33,441 nt of DNA from Pseudomonadota bacterium (GTDB lineage: Bacteria; Pseudomonadota; Gammaproteobacteria; Pseudomonadales; Moraxellaceae): NCBI GenBank assembly GCA_021833365.1, contig JAKBFV010000025.1, forward strand, positions 1 to 33,441. The letters are read 5' to 3'. The translations under genes were made by a program, and so were the position numbers. The notes beneath the pieces are model-generated. The model worked only from the letters and a program-made list of their open reading frames with translations. It ran no database searches and had not been told where the DNA came from. Positions 20,406 to 28,049 of this stretch are shown here, one piece after another (the first letter of the stretch is position 1; each line of letters opens with the position of its first letter).

Positions 20406-21872
20406 ATGACCCAAGCACATCAGAACACCGACGTCGCCATCATCGGTGCCGGTTTTGCCGGCCTGGGAGTCGCCATCGAACTCCTCCGCCAAGGCCTGAA
20501 AAATTTTGTCATCTTTGAGGGCGAGGACGGCGTCGGGGGTTCCTGGCGCACCAACACCTATCCCGGCTGCGCCTGCGACGTTCCTTCGCACCTCTACAGC
20601 TATTCCTTCGAACCCTATCCCGACTGGCCACAGGCCTATTCGCGCCAGGCCGACATCCTGCGTTATATCGAGCACTGCGCCGACAAATATGGTATCAAGC
20701 CCTATATCCGCTTTCGCACCTGCGTCACCGATGCCAGCTTCGACGCCGCCAGCGGCCGCTGGCTGATCAGCAGCGATGATGGCCAGGTCACCGCCGCGCG
20801 CGTCCTGGTGCCGGCGACGGGGGCCCTCAGCCACCCGAAATACCCGGACATTCCCGGCATGGACAGCTTTCAGGGGGTGGCGGTACACGCGGCGCGCTGG
20901 GATAGCACGCTCGATCTGCGCGGCAAGCGCGTCGGCGTGATCGGCTCCGGCGCTTCGGCCATCCAGGTCGTCCCCAACATCGCTGCTGAAGTCGCCGATC
21001 TCAAGGTCTTTCAGCGTACGCCTTCCTGGGTCCTACCCAAGCACAATCGTGCTTTTGGCGCCAAGGAACAACAGCGCTGGCGCCAGCATCCATGGGCACA
21101 AAAAGCACAGCGCCTCGGCCTGTACTGGACGATGGAGTCGGCGCTGCCGGCGATCATGTGGTATCCCCCCTTGCTCCGCGTCGGCGAATGGCTGCACAAA
21201 CACGCCCTACGCCAGCATATCAACGACCCGCAGCTGCGCCGGCAGCTCACCCCGGACTACCAGGTCGGTTGCAAGCGCACCCTGGTCTCGGACGACTGGT
21301 TCCCGGCCTTTGCCCGCCCCAACGTCCACCTCGTGACTGACGCTATCCGCGCCATCACCGCCGACGGGGTGATGACGAGCGATGGGCAGGAGCACGCCCT
21401 CGACATCATCATCTACTGCACCGGCTACGACATCGGTGCGCCGGCCTATCCTTTCGCCATCCATGGGCTGCAGGGGCAGTCCCTGACCGACTACTGGAAC
21501 GGTCAGCCGAAGGCCTATTACGGTATGAACGTCAGCCAGTTTCCCAACATGCTGCTGATCATGGGTCCCAACTCAGGACCAGGACACACCTCGGTCCTCA
21601 TCTACCAGGAAGCCCAATATCACTACATCGCTCAATACACCAAGACCCTGCTGCGCCGGAAATTGCGCTATCTCGACGTCAAGAAGTCCGTCGTGGACGA
21701 GCAATATCAGCATTTTCAGCAGCGCATGCGCAACAGCTCCTGGCTGTCCGGATGCCAGAGCTGGTACCTCAACGCCGATGGCTCAAATTCGACGATGTGG
21801 CCAGGCTTCAGCTTCGAGTATGTGCTGCGCACCCGTATGATGAAGATGTCCGCCTATGAGGCGGTGGCTTAA
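20406..21872 (+). CDS. Flavin-containing Baeyer-Villiger-type monooxygenase
   Basis: A 488-residue class B flavoprotein monooxygenase. The FAD-binding GAGFAG is at 14-19 and GGSWRTNTYPGCACDVPSH follows. The Baeyer-Villiger fingerprint FxGxxxHxxxW(D) is exact: F155, G157, H161, W165, D166. The NADPH-binding GSGASA is near 181. It would use NADPH and O2 to insert oxygen beside a ketone carbonyl, or to oxidise a heteroatom. The substrate is unknown. It is cotranscribed with the preceding diiron-like gene and shares its ANR/FNR-type promoter. A terminator-like hairpin follows the stop. Confidence 0.92.
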   Translation: MTQAHQNTDVAIIGAGFAGLGVAIELLRQGLKNFVIFEGEDGVGGSWRTNTYPGCACDVPSHLYSYSFEPYPDWPQAYSRQADILRYIEHCADKYGIKPYIRFRTCVTDASFDAASGRWLISSDDGQVTAARVLVPATGALSHPKYPDIPGMDSFQGVAVHAARWDSTLDLRGKRVGVIGSGASAIQVVPNIAAEVADLKVFQRTPSWVLPKHNRAFGAKEQQRWRQHPWAQKAQRLGLYWTMESALPAIMWYPPLLRVGEWLHKHALRQHINDPQLRRQLTPDYQVGCKRTLVSDDWFPAFARPNVHLVTDAIRAITADGVMTSDGQEHALDIIIYCTGYDIGAPAYPFAIHGLQGQSLTDYWNGQPKAYYGMNVSQFPNMLLIMGPNSGPGHTSVLIYQEAQYHYIAQYTKTLLRRKLRYLDVKKSVVDEQYQHFQQRMRNSSWLSGCQSWYLNADGSNSTMWPGFSFEYVLRTRMMKMSAYEAVA

Positions 21873-21881
21873 AGCAGCTCT

Positions 21882-21904
21882 GCCGCGGTGGTGATCACCG
21901 CGGC
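21882..21904 (+). terminator. Probable terminator of the monooxygenase operon
   Basis: Perfect 9-bp arms GCCGCGGTG and CACCGCGGC with a five-base loop lie ten bases after the stop. GTCTTGTCT follows, a partial T-rich tail, making this the best intrinsic terminator candidate in the window. Confidence 0.65.
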
Positions 21905-22086
21905 GTCTTGTCTGGAGCGGCGCGCGTCGACTCGGGCTTATCCTTCGATGAGCTCTCTCTTGATCCAGCCCTCGCCCTGATGAGGGCCTCGCTGCCACTT
22001 TTGCTCTACTTTGCCGCCTACCCGGTGCTCATGGCGGTGCCAGCTCGACGATCCGCCATCCCGCCCTCTTCCTACGGCCCCAGCTG

Positions 22087-22131
22087 CTGACACGTTAGCT
22101 TCATGCGAATGCCATAAAAATTGTTCTTAAT
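22087..22131 (+). promoter_or_regulatory. Pho-box-like promoter of the phosphoesterase
   Basis: Three heptamers at an 11-bp period: CTGACAC (22087), GCTTCAT (22098) and ATGCCAT (22109), compared with the PhoB consensus CTGTCAT-N4. They match it at 5, 4 and 5 of 7 positions. A -10-like CTTAAT is at 22126-22131, six bases after the 22-bp box formed by the last two repeats, a spacing like that of E. coli phoA. The same layout occurs at 26714-26747 before the diheme peroxidase. Confidence 0.5.
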
Positions 22132-22177
22132 CGACGCGCCATCGACTTGGCCAAATCCCACGACAGCGAGTCCCAGC

Positions 22178-23851
22178 ATGAAACCATCCTATCGCAAGAC
22201 CTGGTGGCGGCTCTTGGCCGGCACCGGCCTGGCCGTCTCTCTGAGCGCCTGCAATGGCTCTAGCTCCTCGACGAGCACGAGTCCCGCCGATGCTGCCAGT
22301 ACGACGACACCGATCAAGCATCTGGTAGTGATCTTTCAGGAGAACGTCTCCTTCGATCACTATTTCGCCACCTATCCCAACGCCACCAATCCCGCCGGCG
22401 AGCCCACCTTCACCGCTCTGCCTGGCACTCCCAGCGTCAATGGTCTGAGCGGCACTCTGCTCACCGCCAATCCCAACAGTCTGAACAGCGCCAACGGTAG
22501 CGGTGCCGTCAACCCCTTCCGTCTCGACGCCTCCCAGGCCGCCACCGCTGACCAGAACCACGCTTACCCGGCTGAGCAGATGGCTTTCGACAATCTGCTC
22601 ATGGATCTCTTCCCGAAAAACACTGGATCGGGAACCTCTGGAGCTGCCGGCGCTTTCGGCACCAGCGGCCAAGTCATGGGCTACTATGACGGCAACACCG
22701 TCACCGCCATGTGGAACTATGCCCAGCACTACGCCCTCAACGACAATTCCTTCGGCACGACCTTCGGTCAATCGGCGACCGGCGCCATCAACCTGATCTC
22801 CGGCCAGACCAATGGCGCACAGACCACTTCGCCGCTCGATGCCGATGGCACCGTCGGCGAATATACCGATGCCCAGGGCCATCTCAATGCTGCCCTCGTG
22901 CCCGATGGTCGTGGCGGCCTGACCGACATCGGTGACACTGATCCGAGCGGCGACATCTGCTCGAATACCAAGCGCCCGACCTTCTCCATGCAGGGGAAGA
23001 ACGTCGGCGATCTGCTCAACGCCCAGAACATCACCTGGGGCTTTTTCGAAGGCGGCTTCGACCTGACCCAGACCAACGCCAACGGCACGACCGGCTGCCA
23101 GCGTTCGACGAGTTCGAGCGTCACGCATGTGAACATCGTCGACTACATGCCGCATCATCAGCCCTTCCAGTACTATGCCTCGACAGCCAATCCGCAGCAT
23201 GTACGTCCGACCAATGCCAGTGTCGTGGGCAGTGCCCAGGATGGCGGCGCCAATCACCAGTACGATCTGCATGACTTCTTCGATGCGCTCAAAGTCGGCA
23301 ATTTCCCCTCCGTCAGCTTTCTCAAGGCGCCCGCCTATGAGGATGGCCACGCCGGCTATTCCGATCCCCTCGACGAGCAGACCTTCGTGACGACGGTGAT
23401 CAACACCCTGCAGCAGAACCCTGAGTGGGCCAATACTGCCGTCATCATTCTTTATGACGACTCCGATGGCTGGTATGACCACGCCAGCGCCGTCGTGCGT
23501 GGCTCCAACATCCCGGTGGCCAATTTCGACACCCTCAGCAACTGCACGTCGGTCAACACCCCCTTGCTCCCAGGCTTCGACGGCGGCAAAGTCGCACAAG
23601 GTCGTTGCGGCTATGGCATGCGCCAGCCGCTGATGGTGATCTCGCCCTATGCGCGCGCCAATTTCGTCGATCACACACTGACCGATCAGAGCTCGGTGCT
23701 GCGCTTCATCGAGGACAACTGGTTAAGCAGTCAGCGTATCGCCGGCTCCTATGACAGCATCGCCGGTACCCTGCTCAATATGTTCAACTTCCAGGCCAGC
23801 CCCAACACCACCCCTTACCTGCTCAACAGCAGCACCGGGGAGGCACAGTAA
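22178..23851 (+). CDS. Lipoprotein phosphoesterase (phospholipase C / acid phosphatase family)
   Basis: A 557-residue protein of the PF04185 phosphoesterase family. The start is ATG 22178; the frame is open upstream, but only this start gives a proper lipoprotein signal (KPSYRKTWWRLLAGTGLAV, then LSAC at the lipobox). A Ser/Thr-rich linker follows. Family motifs are HLVVIFQENVSFDHYF at the mature N-terminus, VNIVDYMPHHQPFQYY, FLKAPAYEDGHAGYSDPLDEQ and VIILYDDSDGWYDH. Members hydrolyse phosphodiesters or phosphomonoesters (PlcC/AcpA types), and the Asn in ENVSFD is the usual metal-ligand neighbourhood. It is exported and probably membrane-anchored. Its promoter resembles a Pho box, consistent with phosphate scavenging. 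Confidence 0.9.
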   Translation: MKPSYRKTWWRLLAGTGLAVSLSACNGSSSSTSTSPADAASTTTPIKHLVVIFQENVSFDHYFATYPNATNPAGEPTFTALPGTPSVNGLSGTLLTANPNSLNSANGSGAVNPFRLDASQAATADQNHAYPAEQMAFDNLLMDLFPKNTGSGTSGAAGAFGTSGQVMGYYDGNTVTAMWNYAQHYALNDNSFGTTFGQSATGAINLISGQTNGAQTTSPLDADGTVGEYTDAQGHLNAALVPDGRGGLTDIGDTDPSGDICSNTKRPTFSMQGKNVGDLLNAQNITWGFFEGGFDLTQTNANGTTGCQRSTSSSVTHVNIVDYMPHHQPFQYYASTANPQHVRPTNASVVGSAQDGGANHQYDLHDFFDALKVGNFPSVSFLKAPAYEDGHAGYSDPLDEQTFVTTVINTLQQNPEWANTAVIILYDDSDGWYDHASAVVRGSNIPVANFDTLSNCTSVNTPLLPGFDGGKVAQGRCGYGMRQPLMVISPYARANFVDHTLTDQSSVLRFIEDNWLSSQRIAGSYDSIAGTLLNMFNFQASPNTTPYLLNSSTGEAQ

Positions 23852-23858
23852 GTCGCCC

Positions 23859-23880
23859 GCCCCCCCTACCTAGGGGGGGC
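23859..23880. terminator. Very GC-rich hairpin after the phosphoesterase
   Basis: GCCCCCCCTA (23859-23868) and TAGGGGGGGC (23871-23880) are perfect 10-bp arms; in RNA the loop would open to at least ACCT. It starts eight bases after the stop. No T tract follows. It probably ends the phosphoesterase transcript and marks the left edge of the lower-G+C stretch. Confidence 0.55.
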
Positions 23881-23883
23881 AGC

Positions 23884-23910
23884 TTGACCCTAGGTGCAGG
23901 CGCATATAGC
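23884..23910 (+). promoter_or_regulatory. Possible sigma-70 promoter of the orphan membrane gene
   Basis: TTGACC at 23884-23889 and TATAGC at 23905-23910 are separated by 15 bp, a short spacer. It lies about 65 bases before the ATG at 23975 and right after the hairpin. Confidence 0.35.
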
Positions 23911-23974
23911 CCCGGCAGTTCATTCCAAAATGCCCGCCAAGGACTGGCCTTCAATATCATGAGGAGTATGGTGG

Positions 23975-24475
23975 ATGGCACTGCTCGAAGAGTCTGGAAA
24001 GACCGGAGTCTATTTTTACTACCCCATGGGCGGAGGGGGCACGATCTTCTTACGATCCATACAGCTCTCAATCTATCAAAAAGTAGGCGTGTATTTCGCC
24101 ATCAGCAGCGCCGCCCTTCTTGCATGGGGCGTTGATATGCTGGCATCATCTCCGTGCCCCGATCATAGGATTACATTATTTGCATGGCTCATCGGCGCTT
24201 ATAGTGTCATCAGAGTCATCGTGCTTTTCCCGAAAACGGCTATTTCAAGAAGCAAAATCACCAAGGTTTCTCCCGCCCCCCTCTATATGCTGATCGATCA
24301 TTGCTGTTACTTTTCAGCATTGGCAGTCATGGAGTGGCTGGCTATGGTCATGCGTCGATGGGACTCGGCACCAGTCTACAGCATCGCTGTCGTCGCTTTG
24401 TTATGGACCCTATGGGTGGCATTGCCACTGATCAATTCAGTACTTTTGCTGATCCGGCAGCACGCCCATCGCTAA
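23975..24475 (+). CDS. Orphan small membrane protein
   Basis: A 166-residue protein that I do not recognise. About four hydrophobic segments are visible (near residues 38-58, 65-85, 105-125, 137-160) with short basic loops such as KTAISRSK, so a polytopic inner-membrane protein is likely. The start is ATG 23975 with a strong GAGGAG at 23961-23966, eight bases upstream, which supports a real gene. Base composition is lower in G+C than the core genes, suggesting acquired DNA. It stands alone between the phosphoesterase hairpin and a long non-coding gap. Confidence 0.6.
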   Translation: MALLEESGKTGVYFYYPMGGGGTIFLRSIQLSIYQKVGVYFAISSAALLAWGVDMLASSPCPDHRITLFAWLIGAYSVIRVIVLFPKTAISRSKITKVSPAPLYMLIDHCCYFSALAVMEWLAMVMRRWDSAPVYSIAVVALLWTLWVALPLINSVLLLIRQHAHR

Positions 24476-25154
24476 TGTCATCACCGATATCGCGGGCTTG
24501 CTCTTTGGACCTGTGCGCCGGCGATGTGTGATACCCCTGCACCCGGCCTGACCTCACACCGACAAGCATCGCCGGCAGAGCCCGAGCAGCCAACCGTGCA
24601 GGCGCCCCAAAAACTCACACGGCTATACCCGGGTGTGCTAGCGCACCATGGCCGCCATGGCCATCGATGGACGCGATTCAGTTCCGTTTCGGGGCATTGA
24701 ACTGGGATTATACGGCCATTCTTTCCCCCAGCAGGTGGCGAGGCCGGCTTCCTGCACGACCATGACTGCACCTTTCCAGAGCCCTGGTGCAGCGTCTATC
24801 CAGGCGTCAAATTGGTGAATTTTTCCGCCTTAATACGGGTCGGACTTGCCATCAGGAAGATCACCGACAGCCCGCTGATGGACTGGATTGTGACATCAAT
24901 CTGAAGCAGCGTTGCGATCACCGACCGCCGAAAATACTGAAATTTCCTGTGAAATATGCGCGGAAATATTTTCTATTTTAGGGAATTTTCCAAAAAACGG
25001 TTGTAATATCAACCTATAGAAAATGAATACCAAGCATATGCGAAAATGATATTTGCTTTACAAGCTTTTTGTCACCACGATGGGCGTGTCGGCACCTTGC
25101 GGCTTCCACCGCCGCTCTGGCGCCTCCATCCATCACACCGTCGAGGACAAGACC
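24476..25154. other. Long non-coding stretch with A+T-rich end
   Basis: No gene is supported in these 679 bases. The first 450 have core-like composition; a near-palindrome GGTGTGCTAGCGCACC sits at 24632-24647. An open frame without an early start (24701-24904) reads somewhat protein-like and could be a remnant. From about 24930 to 25070 the sequence becomes A+T-rich, with several short inverted repeats (ATTTC-CTGT-GAAAT at 24942-24955; GGGAATTTTCC at 24981-24991, GGAATTTTCC palindromic within; GGTTG-N6-CAACC at 24999-25014). It looks like the control region of the next gene. Confidence 0.5.
24999..25014. promoter_or_regulatory. Inverted repeat GGTTG-TAATAT-CAACC
   Basis: Perfect 5-bp arms with a 6-bp A+T spacer, followed directly by TATAGA (25015-25020), a possible -10. 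This is 140 bases before the acidic-tail gene. An operator overlapping a promoter is plausible; no convincing -35 was found. Confidence 0.35.
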
Positions 25155-25580
25155 ATGGATACCTACTTCGCTGAAAGACTGTCAGGACGCATTGCGCAAC
25201 TGGCCGAACTGCTCAAGGATGAGCTCTATACGGCCGAATTCTGCGGCAAAAGCCAGGGTCGTTATATTATCGACCGCGATGACCTCAAGACCTTGCTCAA
25301 GGTTCACAGACTCACCAGCGATATGATGACGGCGCTTGCCGATGAGTGCCTTGACAATCAACTTTTGATGATCGATTTAGATGGTGTATTTGCTTTTGTC
25401 GAGCTGACTTCAGTGCAACGCTGGCGGAAAGTACCGACTCGCCTGATCAAACACTTTACCCTACAGCTGGACAACCAGGAGGATGATGACGATGAGGACG
25501 AGGATGATCCTGATTACTTGCTGAAAACCAGCGAACTCACTCATGACGAAGACGAGGATAGCGAAGACCCCTGGGCTTAA
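25155..25580 (+). CDS. Orphan protein with acidic C-terminal tail
   Basis: A 141-residue protein of no recognised family. The first 100 residues form a compact mixed domain starting MDTYFAERLSGRIAQLAELL; the last 40 are extremely acidic (a run of Asp/Glu near 105-118, then DEDEDSEDPW). The start is ATG 25155, with GAGGA at 25143-25147, seven bases away; an in-frame ATG at 25053 lacks one. Acidic tails of this kind occur in nucleic-acid mimics, chaperone-like and inhibitor proteins, but no function can be assigned. It is expressed from the A+T-rich region upstream. Confidence 0.6.
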   Translation: MDTYFAERLSGRIAQLAELLKDELYTAEFCGKSQGRYIIDRDDLKTLLKVHRLTSDMMTALADECLDNQLLMIDLDGVFAFVELTSVQRWRKVPTRLIKHFTLQLDNQEDDDDEDEDDPDYLLKTSELTHDEDEDSEDPWA

Positions 25581-25828
25581 ATAGCCGACGTCATCGTACA
25601 CCCGCCACCATGATTCTATGCACAAGATCCAGCGCCTGTATAAGGATTGCGCGCATAGAATCAAGCCCCTACGCGGCATGACCAGAAGCGCCATCACCCG
25701 GCAACAGCTTAGCGACGCCTGTCGATAGCCGTGATGATGATATCCATGGGCAGGATTCATCAGCAGGTGGCCCGCTGATCCGCGACGAGAGCGAAACCCG
25801 ATACGGAAGTGAACCCATGGAGACGAGC
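25581..25828. other. Intergenic stretch between two orphan genes
   Basis: The 248 bases contain the 11-bp inverted repeat at 25611-25663 and otherwise nothing recognised. No clear promoter is visible for the next gene, which could be read through from upstream. Confidence 0.5.
25611..25663. repeat. 11-bp inverted repeat with 31-base loop
   Basis: TGATTCTATGC (25611-25621) and GCATAGAATCA (25653-25663) are exact inverted copies. Inside the loop GATCC and GGATT can pair further (one wobble). It starts 30 bases after the acidic-tail gene's stop. It could be an RNA 3'-end structure, or the folded core of a small interspersed element; no second copy was seen in the window. Confidence 0.5.
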
Positions 25829-26518
25829 ATGCACTTCATCGATTTCATCAAGAGCCACGCGGCAAAATATGATCTTGAGGATTTAGCGCGCAAGCTGGGC
25901 TACATTGAACACGAGAAGGGGGTGGCGCGACTAAAATCCGTCATTGCCAGCCCACTCCTTGAGCTGAATGCCGAAAATGCGTATTTTGATGGCCTGCATG
26001 GCAGTCAATCGATCATAAACTTCTTGTTGAATGAGTTCCATGCCGAAGAATCAATGAAGATCCAGGCATTGCAAAACATCAGTGCCATCATGGCTTTTAC
26101 TGAACAGTGCAAGGCTGATCGTTCATACATGCTCCTGCATGCCGATATCGACCACAGCGCCATCGCCGGACTATCGTTCTTCACTCGTATGGGTTTGGGC
26201 TTATCCGAAAAGAACAACATAAGAAACATCACATGGCTATACAACAAGCCCGCCCGTATTCAGGTGGCAGCCCTCAGCAACATCATTCGCGAGCATTACC
26301 GAAAGGCCGGCAGCGAATCAAATCGCACCAAGCCTGTCTCATATCATTTTCATTACCGGCGCGATCTCCCCGCCGTTGACTTTGATGTTGATGGCCACTT
26401 AGTCGGCCCATACCCGGAGATGGATGAGCGCCAACTCATCATCGATGGCAGAGATATGGCCCCTATGATCCGATATGGCATAGAAGTCATGTCAGATCAG
26501 CAACATCCCGAGAGTTGA
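25829..26518 (+). CDS. Orphan 229-residue protein
   Basis: I do not recognise this protein. The start is set at ATG 25829 (MHFIDFIKSHAAKYDL), with GGAG six bases upstream; ATG 25817 is an in-frame alternative with a weaker site. It looks soluble and mostly helical, with no signal or membrane helix. The C-terminal quarter is charged and strand-like (PVSYHFHYRRDLPAVDFDVDG, then MDERQLIIDGRDMAP), which suggests a second small domain. Base composition is lower in G+C than its neighbours. It lies with two other orphans in an accessory stretch. Confidence 0.6.
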   Translation: MHFIDFIKSHAAKYDLEDLARKLGYIEHEKGVARLKSVIASPLLELNAENAYFDGLHGSQSIINFLLNEFHAEESMKIQALQNISAIMAFTEQCKADRSYMLLHADIDHSAIAGLSFFTRMGLGLSEKNNIRNITWLYNKPARIQVAALSNIIREHYRKAGSESNRTKPVSYHFHYRRDLPAVDFDVDGHLVGPYPEMDERQLIIDGRDMAPMIRYGIEVMSDQQHPES

Positions 26519-26524
26519 GGGGAG

Positions 26525-26567
26525 GGGGGGGTGCGTCGATGTATCAGGGGAGCGCGCACCGACCCCC
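26525..26567. terminator. G/C-rich hairpin after the orphan gene
   Basis: GGGGGGGTGCG (26525-26535) can pair with CGCACC and CCCCC (26555-26567) with a two-base bulge, starting seven bases after the stop. No T tract. The eight-base G run here is the longest outside the chp genes. Terminator role is inferred from position. Confidence 0.4.
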
Positions 26568-26697
26568 AGTACGGGATCACTGCGGTCCTGTTGGCCATAG
26601 AGCGGCTTGACCGCGGTGTCGCTAGCGAGAATCCGTTTCCATCCCCCCCTGGGTGAGTTCTCACCGAACTCTATCGGCTATCGCTGCAAAGCGGGTG

Positions 26698-26747
26698 ACA
26701 GCTTCATGGAACAGCTTCATAAAACCGCCATGATACTGCGGCTTAAT
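26698..26747 (+). promoter_or_regulatory. Pho-box-like promoter of the diheme peroxidase
   Basis: GCTTCAT (26714) - AAAA - CCGCCAT (26725), then ten bases and CTTAAT at 26742-26747. This repeats the layout seen before the phosphoesterase, with 22 of 34 positions identical. An extra ACAGCTTCAT lies 13 bases upstream (26698-26707 and 26711-26720 are direct repeats). A transcript would start near 26754, about 23 bases before the ATG. Confidence 0.5.
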
Positions 26748-26776
26748 GCGCGCTGATCCTGTCTGCGAGAGTTGCC

Positions 26777-28033
26777 ATGCGCCGTCATCAGCGCCGTCTA
26801 CTGCTCATCCTGGCGTGTGTCGGGCTGAGTGCCTGCCACCATCACTCCGCTCCGTCGCCGGCGACGCCGCGCCTCAGCGCCATGGCGCAGATCGGTGCGC
26901 AGCTCTTCCATGCCCCCAGCCTCTCGCTCTCTGGCCACCAGTCCTGTGCCAGCTGTCATGATCCAGCGCACGCTTTTGCACCTGCCGACGCCGCTTCCAC
27001 CGCCCTCGGCGGCGCCGATGGCCGGCAGCAGGGCTTGCGCGCCGTCCCGAATCTGACCTATGTCCTGAGCACACCGGCTTTCAGTGTCGGCCCGGAAGAT
27101 CCACATGATGATGAAGGCGCGAAGCCGGTGTTACTCACGCATCTGCCACGCTCTGCCGCCAAACAGGCGGGCGACCTGGTGCCGCGCGGTGGCTTCTTCT
27201 GGGACGGCCGCGCCGACACCTTGCAGGGACAGGCGCTCGGCCCCCTGCTCAATCCACTCGAGATGGGCAATACCTCTTTGGCCATGCTCGTCGGCAAGCT
27301 CAAGGCCCTCGGTCTGCCACAGGCCCTGTTGCCGCTGGCAGGGCCGGCGGTGCTCAGGAATGATCGTTTGCTGGTCAGCGAGGCGATGTTTGCGATCGCG
27401 CGTTATGAGACCGAGGACCAGCGCTTCGCGGCCTTCAACAGCCCTTACGATCTCTATCTGCAGCATCGCGGTCGTCTGAGCGCGGCGGCTCAGCGTGGTC
27501 TGGCTGATTTTGAGGACCCCAAGATCGGCAACTGTGCGGCCTGTCATCCCGATCGCCGGCAGGCTGATGGCCGTCCCCCCCTGTTCACCGACTTCGAGTA
27601 CGAAGCCCTGGCCGTGCCGCGCAACCGAGACTTGCGCGTCAACCAGGATCCCGCCTTTTATGACCTTGGACTCTGCGGTCCGATGCGCCACGATGCTGAG
27701 GCCCATCAGAGCAGCAACTGTGGCCTGTTCAAGACACCATCACTGCGCAACGTCGCACGCCGGCACGCTTTTTTTCACAACGGCGTCTATCATAGCCTGC
27801 AGCAGGTGCTGCGCTTCTACGCCGAACGCGACAGGCACCCGGAAGACATCTATCCACGCGACGCACACGGGCGCGTCGAGATCTACGATGATCTGCCGGT
27901 GCGCTACCGTGGCAACATCGATCGCGTCGATGCCCCCTTTCAGGCGGCTTCGCCTGGCCTGAGCGCACAACAGCAAAGCGACATCATCGCCTTCCTCGGT
28001 ACACTCAGCGACGCTGATACGAGCAGCCACTGA
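26777..28033 (+). CDS. Diheme cytochrome c peroxidase / MauG-like lipoprotein
   Basis: A 418-residue exported protein. The signal ends in a lipobox GLSAC (Cys20), then two c-type heme sites: CASCH (Cys57, Cys60, His61) and CAACH (Cys253, Cys256, His257). Family blocks include FFWDGRADTLQGQALGPLLN, EMGN and TPSLRNVARRHAFFHNGVY. It belongs to the bacterial cytochrome c peroxidase/MauG group, whose members reduce H2O2 or oxidise protein or small-molecule substrates in the periplasm. Lipidation makes an outer-membrane location likely. The promoter layout is shared with the phosphoesterase 4.6 kb upstream, which suggests a link to phosphate status. It converges on chpC with a 16-base gap. Confidence 0.9.
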   Translation: MRRHQRRLLLILACVGLSACHHHSAPSPATPRLSAMAQIGAQLFHAPSLSLSGHQSCASCHDPAHAFAPADAASTALGGADGRQQGLRAVPNLTYVLSTPAFSVGPEDPHDDEGAKPVLLTHLPRSAAKQAGDLVPRGGFFWDGRADTLQGQALGPLLNPLEMGNTSLAMLVGKLKALGLPQALLPLAGPAVLRNDRLLVSEAMFAIARYETEDQRFAAFNSPYDLYLQHRGRLSAAAQRGLADFEDPKIGNCAACHPDRRQADGRPPLFTDFEYEALAVPRNRDLRVNQDPAFYDLGLCGPMRHDAEAHQSSNCGLFKTPSLRNVARRHAFFHNGVYHSLQQVLRFYAERDRHPEDIYPRDAHGRVEIYDDLPVRYRGNIDRVDAPFQAASPGLSAQQQSDIIAFLGTLSDADTSSH

Positions 28034-28049
28034 TCTCGATGCGCGCGAC

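Larger units (their letters stand above)
21873..22177. other. Intergenic stretch between monooxygenase and phosphoesterase
   Basis: The 305 bases hold a terminator-like hairpin (21882-21904) and the Pho-box-like promoter of the next gene (22087-22131). The 180 bases between them contain a 60-codon open frame (21908-22090) with no ribosome-binding site and no family resemblance, which I do not call a gene. Confidence 0.6.

Noticed and set aside
21908-22090. 60-codon frame after the monooxygenase
   Set aside because: No ribosome-binding site, no family resemblance, and it runs into the Pho-like promoter.
22127-23674. A 515-codon minus-strand frame over the phosphoesterase
   Set aside because: Low-complexity Gly/Val/Ile-rich translation typical of an antisense shadow; the plus-strand gene has all PF04185 motifs.
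24632-24647. GGTGTGCTAGCGCACC near-palindrome as an attachment or recombination site
   Set aside because: No integrase, no second copy seen, and only a short symmetric match.
25461-25760. 99-codon minus-strand hydrophobic frame
   Set aside because: Its Ile/Val-rich end is simply the antisense of the acidic Asp/Glu tail on the plus strand.
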